Assembly: GCA_030697555.1 (NCBI GenBank)
Contig: JAUYPV010000029.1
Span: forward strand, 24,839-88,838
Source of the DNA: Hyphomonadaceae bacterium
GTDB lineage: Bacteria; Pseudomonadota; Alphaproteobacteria; Caulobacterales; Hyphomonadaceae
Reading direction: 5' to 3'
Length of the DNA: 64,000 bases
Within the stretch, counting starts at the first letter, position 1. Every line of letters begins with the position of its first letter. Position numbers and translations under genes: made by a program. Shown piece by piece: positions 1 through 8,204 of this stretch. The notes beneath the pieces were generated by a model, which was given only the letters and a program-made list of their open reading frames with translations, made no database searches and was not told the DNA's origin.

Positions 1-1
1 T

Positions 2-205
2 GTTGCCGTACTCGGCCTCATCCTTCCGCCGCTGCTCGTGCCGTCCGAACAAGGCAAGTGCTACCAGGCCGCGCAGTACATAGACGGCAAGACGATCCCT
101 GCGACAGAAGTGCCGTGCGCGGAGGCGAAGCCCCCGGGGCAGCAGACCGACCCGAACGCACCGAAGCCGCCGGCGCCCGTTGCGCCGCGCGACCGGGACG
201 GCTGA
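2..205 (+). CDS. C-terminal end of a small membrane-type protein, possibly DUF6111 (partial)
   Basis: The open frame enters from the left edge and ends at the TGA at 203-205, one base before the cca start, so the two are probably co-transcribed. The visible 67 residues start with a hydrophobic run (VLGLILPPLLV) and continue into a Pro/Ala-rich tail with a YIDGKTIPA stretch. Small DUF6111 proteins located just upstream of cca in alphaproteobacteria end in a similar way (a Y-x-x-x-x-x-DGK segment after a last membrane helix). The family name rests on context plus this short match. The 5' part lies outside the window and no function is known. Confidence 0.5.
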   Translation, partial: VAVLGLILPPLLVPSEQGKCYQAAQYIDGKTIPATEVPCAEAKPPGQQTDPNAPKPPAPVAPRDRDG

Positions 206-206
206 C

Positions 207-1412
207 ATGACCCGGCTGGCGCCCCAGCCATGGATGACCTCTGCACACCGCGTGATGGCCGCGCTCGAAAAAGCGCGGCCCGGCAGCGCGCGGTTCGTCG
301 GCGGCTGCGTGCGAAATGCGTTGCTGGGCGAGCCTGTCTCCGACGTCGACATCGCGACGCAACTGACGCCGGACCTTGTTGAGCAAGTGATGCTCGACGC
401 CCGCATCGCGGTTCATCCGACCGGCATCGAGCACGGCACGCTGACGGTGGTCGCCGACCACCATCCGTTTGAAGTCACCACTCTGCGCCGCGATGTCGAA
501 ACCGATGGTCGCCGCGCGACTGTAGCCTTCACGGAGGACTGGGCCGAAGACGCCCAGCGCCGCGACTTCCGTATGAACGCGCTCTACGCCACCGCGAACG
601 GCGACGTCTTCGACCCAACGGGCGGCGGCCTCGACGACATCGCGCAGCGCCGCGTCGTGTTCGTCGGCGACGCGGAAACGCGCCTGCGCGAAGACTATCT
701 TCGCATCCTTCGTTTCTTTCGCTTCTACGCCTGGTACGGGCAGAGTGCGCCGGACCCAGTGGGGCTTGCGGCGTGCGCAAAGCTCAGGTCCGGCCTGTTG
801 GGCATCTCTGCCGAGCGCATCTGGATGGAGACGAAGAAGCTACTGACCGCGCCCCACCCGATCGCCTCGATCGAGGCGATGGAAAAGGCGGGCGTCTTCG
901 CCACGTTGTTCCCGGAGAGCCGGGGGCTCGATCTTCTGCGAAAAGTCATCGCGGTCGAAACCGCTGACGGCCTTCCATCCGATCCGATGGTGCGCTTCCT
1001 CTCGCTGTTCTGGAAGGATGCAAGCACGATCCGCGACGTCGCCAATCGCCTGAAACTATCGAACGAGGAAAGTCATCGGCTGACCTGGGCGGCGAAAGAC
1101 GCGACGCTGATCGATACGAAGATGAACACGCGCGCCATGCGTCGTGCGCTTTACGCCATCGGCCCCAGTGTGTTCCGCGACAGGGTATTGCTTGAATGGG
1201 CGCAGGACCCGGCGGCGTCTGGCGTGTGGAAGACTCTCTACGACGCCGCCGGCGCCTACGAGCGTCCGGCCATGCCGGTCGCGGGCAATGATCTTCTGGC
1301 GCGCGGCGTGTCGGAAGGTCCCGCGATCGGTGATGCGCTGCGCAAGCTGGAAGCGGCTTGGATTGAGAGTGACTTCAAGCTCGACAGGGACAAGCTGCTG
1401 GCGAAGCTCTAG
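207..1412 (+). CDS. cca: CCA tRNA nucleotidyltransferase / poly(A) polymerase family
   Basis: Adds or repairs the 3' CCA end of tRNAs in the cytoplasm. The 401-residue product has the class II nucleotidyltransferase head: GGCVRN at residues 32-37 and the metal-binding pair D46/D48 (SDVDIA), then the RRDFRMNALY segment near 120 and the EDYLRILRFFRF segment typical of the neck domain. Length fits the short alphaproteobacterial form without an HD phosphohydrolase domain. I chose the ATG at 207; an upstream TTG at 180 in the same frame overlaps the preceding gene and is less likely. Its stop is interlocked with that of the convergent tspO gene in a shared CTAG. Confidence 0.93.
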   Translation: MTRLAPQPWMTSAHRVMAALEKARPGSARFVGGCVRNALLGEPVSDVDIATQLTPDLVEQVMLDARIAVHPTGIEHGTLTVVADHHPFEVTTLRRDVETDGRRATVAFTEDWAEDAQRRDFRMNALYATANGDVFDPTGGGLDDIAQRRVVFVGDAETRLREDYLRILRFFRFYAWYGQSAPDPVGLAACAKLRSGLLGISAERIWMETKKLLTAPHPIASIEAMEKAGVFATLFPESRGLDLLRKVIAVETADGLPSDPMVRFLSLFWKDASTIRDVANRLKLSNEESHRLTWAAKDATLIDTKMNTRAMRRALYAIGPSVFRDRVLLEWAQDPAASGVWKTLYDAAGAYERPAMPVAGNDLLARGVSEGPAIGDALRKLEAAWIESDFKLDRDKLLAKL

Positions 1413-1930
1413 TTCGCGAACGCTACCCAAGCGTTGAGATAGCCGGCGAAGCACAGCCAGACGATGTACGGCGCCTGCATCCAGGCTGCGATGCGGCTGT
1501 GGCGGTGGAACTCGCGCGTCATCATCAGCACGAGCACGAGTAGGGCGGCGAGGTCGATCAGCGCCGGGACCGCGAGGTGGTATTTGAAGAACAGGAGACT
1601 CCACGCAAGGTTGGGGGCGAGCTGCAGGAAGAAGAAGCCGAGGGCTGCCTCCGTCTTCTTGAAGCTGCCCGCCGCGCGCCAGACCATGCACGCGCCGATC
1701 GCCATCAGTGCGTAGAGGATCGGCCAGACAATCCCGAACACGGCCCCTGGCGGATTGCCCGGCGCCTTGTTGAGGGTGGCGTACCAGGGGTCGGCCTCGC
1801 CCGCCGAGACCAGCCCGCCCAGCGCGGCGACCAGCGCGGTCGCCGCGATGATGGCAATGAAGGCGATCACTGTCGTCTCGACCGGCCGCTCGGGCTCGGA
1901 CGGAGCGGAGGATGTGTAAGGGTCGGTCAT
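1409..1930 (-). CDS. tspO: TspO/MBR (tryptophan-rich sensory) membrane protein
   Basis: Five-helix membrane protein of the TspO/peripheral benzodiazepine receptor family, which binds porphyrins and related tetrapyrroles. The diagnostic WYATLNKAPGNPP and VFGIVWPILY segments follow the first helix; the product is 173 residues with a roughly 20-residue polar N-terminal extension before helix 1. It faces cca tail to tail and lies just ahead of hemF on the same strand, in the order tspO after hemF in transcription. The pairing with a haem biosynthesis gene fits a tetrapyrrole-related role, which is an inference from context. Confidence 0.9.
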   Translation of the reverse strand: MTDPYTSSAPSEPERPVETTVIAFIAIIAATALVAALGGLVSAGEADPWYATLNKAPGNPPGAVFGIVWPILYALMAIGACMVWRAAGSFKKTEAALGFFFLQLAPNLAWSLLFFKYHLAVPALIDLAALLVLVLMMTREFHRHSRIAAWMQAPYIVWLCFAGYLNAWVAFAN

Positions 1931-2051
1931 CGGTTTGCTCGCCTGACTGCCATGCCGATTCAGCTAGGGCTGGCCGGCCGGCCGGCGAGTCCGCAAATTA
2001 ATCGGGTCAATTCGGCACGGGCAAACTGTAGGTAGGGCCGGGCTGGGTCGG

Positions 2052-2957
2052 CTAAGGCCACTTCACCACGGGCGGCATGGACGACAGGATGCTGGCGACA
2101 TTGCCGCCGGTCTTGAGCCCGAAAGTGGTGCCGCGATCGTAGAGCAGGTTGAACTCGACATACCGGCCACGGCGCACGAGCTGCTCCTCCCGTTCGGCAT
2201 CCGACCAGCTTTCCGCCATGCGCCGCCGCACGATCTGCGGATAGATGTCCGCGAACGACCTGCCGACGTCCTGCGTAAAGGCGAAGTCCGCTTCCCAGTC
2301 GCCGGTATTATAGCGGTCGTAGAAAATGCCGCCGATGCCGCGAGGCTCGTCGCGATGCGGCAGGTAGAAGTAGTCATCGCAGTGCTTCTTCATGGCCGCG
2401 TAGTCGACACCCGCATGCCTGTCACATGTCAGCTTCAGTGCAGCGTGGAAGTCCTGCGCGTCCGAAAAATTCTGGTCGCGCTGATAAGCGAGCAGCGGCG
2501 TCAGGTCCGCGCCGCCGCCGAACCAGCTCTCCGAGGTGACCAGCATCCGCGTGTTCATGTGAACGGCGGGCGCCTTCGGGGAGTGCATGTGCGCGATGAG
2601 AGAAATGCCGCTCGCCCAGAACCGTCCGCCCGACTTGTCGGCGCCTGGAATGGTGCGCGCGAACTCTGGCGCGAACTCGCCATAGACGCACGACACATGC
2701 ACGCCGACCTTTTCGAACAATCGGCCGCGCAGCACCGCCATCGTTCCGCCGCCGAGATCCTGGCTGCCATCGCCGCGTTGCCAGGGAGTTTTTTCGAATC
2801 GTCCCGCCGCGCCCTTGAACAGCGGCAGCGACGCTGCGTCCTCGAGCGCCTCGAAGCGCGCGATCAGATCGGTCTGCAGAGTTTCGAACCATGCCTTCGC
2901 CCGAGCCTTGCGGTCTTCGAGGTTGGAGGCTTCGTGCGCAGGTTGTGGCTGTCCCAT
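2052..2957 (-). CDS. hemF: Oxygen-dependent coproporphyrinogen III oxidase
   Basis: Catalyses the oxidative decarboxylation of coproporphyrinogen III to protoporphyrinogen IX in haem synthesis, in the cytoplasm. Family motifs are clear: GVHVSCVYGEF, the HMNTRML segment, WFGGGADLTPL, and the signature HRDEPRGIGGIFYD. I placed the start at the ATG at 2957 (MGQPQPAH), giving 301 residues, the usual length; the frame is open for another 28 codons upstream but that extension is basic and low in conservation-like sequence. Followed on the same strand by tspO. No hemN-type radical enzyme is in view, so this gene marks aerobic haem synthesis. Confidence 0.94.
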   Translation of the reverse strand: MGQPQPAHEASNLEDRKARAKAWFETLQTDLIARFEALEDAASLPLFKGAAGRFEKTPWQRGDGSQDLGGGTMAVLRGRLFEKVGVHVSCVYGEFAPEFARTIPGADKSGGRFWASGISLIAHMHSPKAPAVHMNTRMLVTSESWFGGGADLTPLLAYQRDQNFSDAQDFHAALKLTCDRHAGVDYAAMKKHCDDYFYLPHRDEPRGIGGIFYDRYNTGDWEADFAFTQDVGRSFADIYPQIVRRRMAESWSDAEREEQLVRRGRYVEFNLLYDRGTTFGLKTGGNVASILSSMPPVVKWP

Positions 2958-3137
2958 GGGGCTTTGGTAACCAGAGGTTGGCGTGCGCGTCCAGTTGCCC
3001 GAGCGCCGCGAGGGCAGGGCGCGCCGGGTGGAACCGGACAAATCTCTTCCCAGACGCCTTGAAACCTGCCTAGTTTCTGGGCCGGACGGCTAGCGGCGGC
3101 AATCGCGCAGTCGCAAACATACTTGGGGAAGCAAGAT

Positions 3138-3455
3138 ATGATCAGGATCCTGATGGGAGCGGCTGCCGCGGCATTGCTTGCTTCAGCTTGTGGTGCAGTC
3201 GGCGGCGACAAGGCTGCCTTCGTGAATGGCTGCGTGAAGGAAGGCGAGGACAAAAAGACCTGCGATTGCGTTGCGACCGAGTTCGAGAAGTCGATCGACA
3301 AGGACGCGTTCCACGCCATGGCTCTCCAGGCCCAGGGCAAGACCGAGGAAGCCGACAAGATCATGAACGCGCTTCCGATGGACAAGCAGATCGCGATGGC
3401 TACCGTCGCCATGGGCGCGATGATGAAGTGCGCCGCCGGCGCCGCGCCAACCTGA
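3138..3455 (+). CDS. Small Cys-containing lipoprotein, first of a tandem pair
   Basis: Predicted 105-residue lipoprotein of unknown function. The N-terminus is a short hydrophobic leader ending in a lipobox-like LASAC. The mature part has a Cys pattern N-x-C-V-x(2)-G-E-x(4)-C-x-C followed by a helical segment and a final Cys (MMKC). The gene at 3553 has the same layout (RCVAGGEAAEICKC...GC), so the two look like a tandem duplication that has diverged. Start ATG at 3138 chosen because a GGGGAAG ribosome binding site sits about 8 bases upstream; a TTG at 3123 is the alternative. I do not recognise a named family. Confidence 0.72.
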   Translation: MIRILMGAAAAALLASACGAVGGDKAAFVNGCVKEGEDKKTCDCVATEFEKSIDKDAFHAMALQAQGKTEEADKIMNALPMDKQIAMATVAMGAMMKCAAGAAPT

Positions 3456-3481
3456 TCGCGGGCCGAATCTGAGTTTGCAGG

Positions 3482-3516
3482 ACGCCCTGGAGGCTTTGCT
3501 TCCGGGGCGTTGTGTT
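3482..3516 (+). terminator. Stem-loop, probable terminator
   Basis: Ten-pair stem, 3482-3491 against 3501-3510, with one U-G wobble and a nine-base loop, followed by TGTGTTG. It lies between the two paralogous lipoprotein genes. The T-tract is weak, so attenuation rather than full termination is possible. Confidence 0.5.
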
Positions 3517-3552
3517 GAGTCAAAGCGCCCACGCGGCTAGAACGGTTTGGTC

Positions 3553-3873
3553 ATGTCCCGCTGGATGCTCGCCGCAACTGCCTTTGTCCTGCTGGCCGCT
3601 TGCGACCAGAACGGACCCGGCCGCACGGCCATCGCCAACCGCTGCGTCGCGGGCGGCGAGGCGGCTGAAATCTGCAAATGCCTGGCCGACGCCTCATCCA
3701 ACAAACTCGAGCCCGACCTGTTCCAGGTCGTCGTGCTCGGCGCGCAGGGCGAGGAAGCGCAGACCGAAAAGCTTGTGAAAGAGCTGCCGCCCGAGAGCCA
3801 GGCCAAGTTCAGCTCGACGATGCGCGACATCATCCAGGGCTGCGGCGCCGAAGGGTATGTTGCAGCCAACTAG
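3553..3873 (+). CDS. Small Cys-containing lipoprotein, second of a tandem pair
   Basis: Predicted 106-residue lipoprotein with a clear lipobox (LLAAC) after a hydrophobic leader. The mature region repeats the pattern of its upstream neighbour: RCVAGGE, CKCLAD, a predicted helix with LGAQGEEAQTEKLVKELP, and a C-terminal Cys (QGCG). The alignment between the two runs over the whole mature chain, which argues that both are real. Function unknown; the paired Cys residues could form disulphides in the periplasm. Start ATG at 3553; its TAG stop shares a CTAG with the convergent trmL stop. Confidence 0.72.
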   Translation: MSRWMLAATAFVLLAACDQNGPGRTAIANRCVAGGEAAEICKCLADASSNKLEPDLFQVVVLGAQGEEAQTEKLVKELPPESQAKFSSTMRDIIQGCGAEGYVAAN

Positions 3874-4382
3874 GCCAGCGGGAGCTGCCCAGTCTGGCGC
3901 AGCGCCTCCCACAACGCGATTCCTGCCGCCATCGCTACGTTGAACGATCTCGCCTCCGGCCTGAGCGGTATTCGAACGATGGCGTCCGCTGCGGCGTGGA
4001 TCTCTTCCGGCGCACCTGCCGACTCCCGGCCGAAGAGCAGGCAATCGTCGGGCCGGAAGGCAAAGTTTCCAAGGTTCTGGTCGCCACGCGTCGAAAACAG
4101 AACGAGCCGCCCGCCCACGGTTCGATGCGAATCGAGGAAGGAAGCCCATCCGTCGTGACGCAAAACGACGGCCTTTTCGGCGTAGTCTAGGGCCGCCCGG
4201 CGCAGCGCCTTACCCGTTAACGGGAAGCCGCAAGGCTCGATAAGATCGACTGCGACGCCAAGGCACGCCGCTAAACGGAGATTTGCCCCAAGATTCTGGG
4301 GGATGTCCGGTTGATACAGCGCGAGTCGCACTTTAGACGGGTCCGGCAAAACGAGGGGCTTTCTAGCGACATCGCGCCACAT
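3870..4382 (-). CDS. trmL: tRNA (cytidine(34)-2'-O)-methyltransferase, SpoU class
   Basis: SPOUT-fold enzyme that 2'-O-methylates the wobble base of leucine tRNAs with S-adenosylmethionine. Motifs: ALYQPDIPQNLGANLRLAAC near the N-terminus, LLFGRESAGAPEE (motif 2) and RIPLRPEARSFNVAMAAGI (motif 3 with the knot). The product is 170 residues from the ATG at 4382. A GTG at 4331 that starts directly at VRLALYQPD would give the more usual length near 153, so the first 17 residues are uncertain. Divergent from petA with only 62 bases between the start codons, so the promoters must overlap or sit close together. Confidence 0.9.
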   Translation of the reverse strand: MWRDVARKPLVLPDPSKVRLALYQPDIPQNLGANLRLAACLGVAVDLIEPCGFPLTGKALRRAALDYAEKAVVLRHDGWASFLDSHRTVGGRLVLFSTRGDQNLGNFAFRPDDCLLFGRESAGAPEEIHAAADAIVRIPLRPEARSFNVAMAAGIALWEALRQTGQLPLA

Positions 4383-4444
4383 GCGGGGTTCCGCACAGGC
4401 CGGTAATAAGGCGTCCTAAGCCTCGGATACCATAGGAGACTCGT

Positions 4445-5026
4445 GTGTCGGAACACGGTTCGAATGCGACCACGGCAAATGGCGCGCACGCCGGTGAGAC
4501 CCGACGCGACTTCATCCATATTGCGGCCGCCACGGTCGCCGCAGGCGGCGTCGCCGCCGTAGCCTGGCCCTTCATCCAGCAGCTCGCCCCCGCTGCCGAC
4601 ACGCGCGCCCTGTCGAGCTCCGAAGTCGACATCTCCAAGGTTCCGGAAGGCGGCGAGATCCGCGTGCTGATCGGCGGCATGCCGTTCTTTATCCGTCACC
4701 GCACCGCCGCCGAGATCGCCTCGGCCAAGGCGGGTGACACTGCCCAGCTTCGCGATCCGGCGACCGATGCGTCGCGCCTCCGTCCCAAGAAAGACGGCAC
4801 GCTCAATCCGCCCATCCTGATCACCTCGGGCACCTGCACCCACCTCGGCTGCGTTCCGGTAGGCCCCTCGCAAGGCACGGTCGGGGAGTTCGGCGGGTGG
4901 TACTGCCCGTGCCATGGCTCACACTACGATACGTCGGGCCGCATCCGGAAAGGTCCGGCGCCGTCGAACCTGCCAATACCTACGTACGAGTACGTGAGCG
5001 ACACGCTCGTCAAGATTTCGCTCTAG
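4445..5026 (+). CDS. petA: Ubiquinol-cytochrome c reductase Rieske iron-sulphur subunit
   Basis: Rieske [2Fe-2S] subunit of the bc1 complex; takes an electron from ubiquinol and hands it to cytochrome c1. The 193-residue chain starts with a twin-arginine signal anchor (TRRDF at 19-23 followed by an Ala-rich helix), as expected because the folded cluster protein is exported by Tat. Cluster ligands are C131/H133 in CTHLGC and C154/H157 in CPCHGS, with C136 and C156 forming the conserved disulphide. Start is a GTG preceded by AGGAG. First gene of petA-petB-petC; 12 bases separate it from petB. Confidence 0.96.
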   Translation: MSEHGSNATTANGAHAGETRRDFIHIAAATVAAGGVAAVAWPFIQQLAPAADTRALSSSEVDISKVPEGGEIRVLIGGMPFFIRHRTAAEIASAKAGDTAQLRDPATDASRLRPKKDGTLNPPILITSGTCTHLGCVPVGPSQGTVGEFGGWYCPCHGSHYDTSGRIRKGPAPSNLPIPTYEYVSDTLVKISL

Positions 5027-5038
5027 GGGGATACACAC

Positions 5039-6502
5039 TTGAGCGGACCGTCGACATACGAACCGAAGACCGGCTTCACCAAGTGGCTGGACACACGCTT
5101 GCCCATCGTGCGGCTCGCGTACGACAGCTTCATCGATTTCCCGACGCCGAAGAACCTCAACTACTGGTGGACGTTCGGCGGCATCCTCGCCGTCTGCCTC
5201 GTCATCCAGATCGTAACCGGCATCGTGCTGGCGATGCACTATATCGCCTCGACCAAGGACGCCTTTGCCTCGGTCGAACGCATCATGCGCGATATCGACT
5301 ATGGCTGGCTGATCCGGAACATCCACGCCACGGGCGCCTCGATGTTCTTCCTCGCCGTCTACATCCCCATGTTCCGCGGCATGTACTACGGCTCGTACAA
5401 GCAACCGCGTGAGATGCTCTGGATCCTTGGCGTGGTGATTTACGGCCTGATGATGGCGACGGCGTTCATGGGCTATGTGCTGCCCTGGGGCCAGATGTCG
5501 TTCCACGGCTCGGCCGTCATCACAAACCTGATCGGCGCGATCCCGCTGGTCGGCCCGACCATCAAGACCTACCTGATGGGTGGCCCGGCGATCGGCGATG
5601 CGACCCTCAACCGCTTCTTCTCGCTGCACTACCTGCTGCCGTTTGTGATCGCGGGCGTCGTGATCCTGCACATCTGGGCGCTGCACGTGCCCGGCAATGG
5701 CAACCCGACCGGCGTGTCGGTGAAGGACGCCAAGAAAGACACCGTTCCGTTCCATCCGTACTACACGGTGAAGGACGGCTTCGCGATCGTCGTCTTCCTG
5801 ATCGTGTTCGCGGCCTTCGTATTCTACTTCCCGAACGCGCTCGGCCACGCCGACAACTCGATCGAGGCGAACCCGCTGCAAACACCGGCGCACATCGTGC
5901 CCGAGTGGTATCTGCTGCCGTTCTACGCGATCCTGCGCGCCATCACGTTCGACATCGGACCGATCCCGGCGAAGCTGATCGGCGTCGCGCTGATGTTCGG
6001 CTCGATCCTGATCCTGTTCGTGCTGCCCTGGCTGGATACGTCCAAGGTCCGCTCGATGCGCTACCGCCCATTCGCGCGACAGATGTTCCTCGGATTCGTG
6101 ATCGCCAGCATCGGCCTCGGCTTCTGCGGCGCCAACGATCCGGACACCCTCATCTTCAAGTTCCGCGAAGACAAACTCTCGCTCAACTACACGGCCACGA
6201 CCGGCGCCACGACGAGCGAGATTTTCGACGACTTCGCCGCCGCGCAGGCCAAACTGCAATCGCTGCCGCCGACCGCGGGAGGGGCGATCGAGATTTCCAA
6301 GTCCGGCTTCAAGTGGCTGTGGCTGTCGCAGATCCTGAGTGCGTACTACTTCCTGTATTTCCTGGTGATCCTGCCGGTGCTCGGCGTGATCGAGAAACCG
6401 AAGCCTAGACCGGCTTCAATCGCCGACAGCGTGCGCAAGAAGCACGGCTCGAAGGCCAAGACTGCACCCGCCGGCGCCGCCGCGCCGCAGGCCGCAGAGT
6501 AG
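5039..6502 (+). CDS. petB: Cytochrome b subunit of the bc1 complex
   Basis: Membrane subunit carrying the two b haems and both quinone sites. The chain shows the standard eight-helix pattern and the Qo-site PEWY at residues 288-291. At 487 residues it is longer than the usual 400-430: a polar insert of about 55 residues follows GFCGANDPD, before the last membrane helix, and an Ala/Lys-rich tail is added at the end. The start is a TTG with AGGGGG upstream, overlapping the petA stop region; no ATG lies near it. It is not fused to cytochrome c1, unlike fbcH of Bradyrhizobium. Confidence 0.95.
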   Translation: MSGPSTYEPKTGFTKWLDTRLPIVRLAYDSFIDFPTPKNLNYWWTFGGILAVCLVIQIVTGIVLAMHYIASTKDAFASVERIMRDIDYGWLIRNIHATGASMFFLAVYIPMFRGMYYGSYKQPREMLWILGVVIYGLMMATAFMGYVLPWGQMSFHGSAVITNLIGAIPLVGPTIKTYLMGGPAIGDATLNRFFSLHYLLPFVIAGVVILHIWALHVPGNGNPTGVSVKDAKKDTVPFHPYYTVKDGFAIVVFLIVFAAFVFYFPNALGHADNSIEANPLQTPAHIVPEWYLLPFYAILRAITFDIGPIPAKLIGVALMFGSILILFVLPWLDTSKVRSMRYRPFARQMFLGFVIASIGLGFCGANDPDTLIFKFREDKLSLNYTATTGATTSEIFDDFAAAQAKLQSLPPTAGGAIEISKSGFKWLWLSQILSAYYFLYFLVILPVLGVIEKPKPRPASIADSVRKKHGSKAKTAPAGAAAPQAAE

Positions 6503-6513
6503 GGGAGAGCCAG

Positions 6514-7416
6514 ATGCGTCTGAACAAACTCGCTCTCGCAGCCCTCACCGCCCTCGCGGTTGGCGCCGCAGCCCTTCCAGTCATCGCGCAGGAGCACGCT
6601 GCTCCGGCGGCGGGTGGCGAACAGCATGCCGCTGGCGGCCATGAGCTCCTGGCGCCCACAGGCGGCTGGAGCCATGAAGGCTATTTCGGCAGCTACGATA
6701 CCAATTCCGTGCAGCGCGGCGCCAAGGTCTATCGCGAGGTCTGCTCGTCCTGCCACGGCCTCAAGCTGCTGTCGTTCCGCAACCTCGGTGAGCCTGGCGG
6801 TCCGTTCTACGAAGCTCGCTGGCCCAACCCGAATGACAATCTTGTCGTCAAGGAAATCGCCGCGATGTTCCAGATCGACGGCGTCGATCCGGACTCGGGC
6901 GATCCGGGCAAGTTCCCGGGCAAGACGTCTGACCGTTTCCCCAATCCCTATCCGAACGACATCTACGCCCGCGTCGTGAACGGCGGCGCCCTGCCTCCGG
7001 ATCTGTCGGTCATGGCCAAGGCGCGCCATGGCGGTGCCGGCTACATCTACTCGCTGATGCTCGGCTTCGTGCCGCCGCCGGCGGGACTGACGGTTGCTCC
7101 GGGCCAGCACTACAACGCCTACTTCGCTGGCGACACGGCCTCGTCCTGGTCGGGCGATCCGCGCCACAAGCCCCCGGGCGGCTTCTTGGCCATGGCGCCG
7201 CCACTGGCGACTGACGGCCTCGTCACCTTCGACGATGGCACGCCGTCGACGAAGGAGCAGATGGCGCGCGATGTCGCGACCTTTCTCGCCTGGGCGTCGG
7301 ATCCGAAGATGGAAACGCGCAAGAAGATGGGCGTGTCCGTTCTCGCCTATCTCGCCATCCTCGCGCTTCTGGCGTTCGTCTCGTATCGCCGCATCTGGCG
7401 AAACGTCGAGCACTAG
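6514..7416 (+). CDS. petC: Cytochrome c1 subunit of the bc1 complex
   Basis: Covalent haem c subunit, 300 residues. A Sec signal peptide is followed by a His/Ala/Gly-rich spacer (about residues 27-50), then the haem attachment site C77-S-S-C80-H81 (VCSSCHGLK). The segment FPNPYPND and the tail with one membrane anchor (VLAYLAILALLAFVSYRRIW) are typical of c1. Last gene of the pet operon, 11 bases after petB, preceded by a GGGGAG ribosome binding site. It is followed by a 220-base hairpin- and repeat-rich spacer. Confidence 0.95.
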   Translation: MRLNKLALAALTALAVGAAALPVIAQEHAAPAAGGEQHAAGGHELLAPTGGWSHEGYFGSYDTNSVQRGAKVYREVCSSCHGLKLLSFRNLGEPGGPFYEARWPNPNDNLVVKEIAAMFQIDGVDPDSGDPGKFPGKTSDRFPNPYPNDIYARVVNGGALPPDLSVMAKARHGGAGYIYSLMLGFVPPPAGLTVAPGQHYNAYFAGDTASSWSGDPRHKPPGGFLAMAPPLATDGLVTFDDGTPSTKEQMARDVATFLAWASDPKMETRKKMGVSVLAYLAILALLAFVSYRRIWRNVEH

Positions 7417-7424
7417 CATCCAGC

Positions 7425-7612
7425 CAGCCGCGTCATCCCGTCGCGACCTGGTCGCGGCGGAATGAGCCGGGCCTGGCGTTCAATCCCCAGTCTTGGCTTT
7501 CCAGGTCTTGGCCTCCAAGTCTTGGCTCCAGAGCCAGCCATGATACGCCGCAAGGCGTATACCGGGATCCGTTGCAGCCGTCGGGCTGTCGGTCTGCGCG
7601 GATCCCGGTTTA
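7425..7612. repeat. Intergenic repeat block: hairpins and a 14-bp tandem repeat
   Basis: The spacer between petC and the GNAT gene carries several ordered elements. An odd palindrome CGCGACC-T-GGTCGCG lies at 7442-7456. Three imperfect 14-bp direct repeats built on AGTCTTGGCTTTCC lie at 7489-7502, 7503-7516 and 7517-7530. A six-pair stem with a GCAA loop is at 7543-7558 and an 11-bp perfect inverted repeat, ACCGGGATCCG against CGGATCCCGGT, encloses 7561-7609. The CGTCATCCCG...CGGAATGA flank resembles REP-type intergenic repeats. One or more of these hairpins may end the pet transcript; no strong T-tract is present. Confidence 0.65.
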
Positions 7613-7636
7613 CGGCCACCCAGGCGATGCGTGACG

Positions 7637-8134
7637 ATGCAGCTTCCTTCCGGTTTCACTTTGCGGCTGGCGCGCGAGGACGAGGCAGGTCTCCTGCTCG
7701 ACGTGATGCTGCGCTGCTGGACGGGAACCGTCGCGCCCAACTCCACCGCCTATCATGAGACCGAAGAGACAATCGCACGCCAGCTCCAGCGCGGCGGGGC
7801 CGCGATCGCGTTCGAGGGCGACAGGCCGGTCGGGGCGGGGCGCTTCTATCCCGTTCCCGGCCCTGCGGACGATCCGCAGGAATGGGTCGAGATCAAGCGC
7901 GTTGGCGTGCTTCGGGAGTATCGCAAGCACGGCCTCGGCGCTCCCCTAGTGGTCGCGCTGGAAGACGAAGCGCGGCAAAGGGGCTTTCCGGGCGCCCAGC
8001 TCGGCGTTCGCCACGATCAGCCGCGCCTTATCGCATTCTGGGCCTCGCTCGGGTATGCGCCGGCGAGCGACGTCCAGATGCACATCGTCAACCCGCTGAC
8101 GCCGCCGCCTACGACAATGCGGAAGCGCTTCTAG
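7637..8134 (+). CDS. GNAT family N-acetyltransferase
   Basis: Acetyl-CoA dependent N-acyltransferase of unknown substrate, 165 residues from the ATG at 7637 (a GTG two codons earlier is possible). The core reads EIKRVGVLREYRKHGLGAPLVVALEDEARQ, in which V-x(5)-RKHGLG matches the acetyl-CoA binding loop R/Q-x-x-G-x-G/A, followed by the FWASLGYAPASD segment that ends GNAT domains. Overall layout is like ElaA/YjcF-type small GNATs. It stands alone between the pet operon and mtnP. Confidence 0.85.
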   Translation: MQLPSGFTLRLAREDEAGLLLDVMLRCWTGTVAPNSTAYHETEETIARQLQRGGAAIAFEGDRPVGAGRFYPVPGPADDPQEWVEIKRVGVLREYRKHGLGAPLVVALEDEARQRGFPGAQLGVRHDQPRLIAFWASLGYAPASDVQMHIVNPLTPPPTTMRKRF

Positions 8135-8204
8135 GCTGTCCGGACCAGGCCGGGTTGCCATTGCCGCGCTCTGCGGGTTCAGTCGGTCCGGCGAGGGGAG
8201 ACAC

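Noticed and set aside
4440..4470. tRNA-like GGTTCGAATGC
   Set aside because: The T-loop-like string lies in the petA coding sequence and no acceptor, D or anticodon stems can be formed around it. No tRNA was found elsewhere.
4919..6259. Long open frame antisense to petB (446 codons, minus strand)
   Set aside because: Its sequence is rich in Arg, Asp and His in the pattern produced by reading GC-rich codons backwards; the plus strand encodes a clear cytochrome b.
7486..7530. CRISPR-like array
   Set aside because: The three 14-bp units are contiguous with no spacers, and no cas genes are near.
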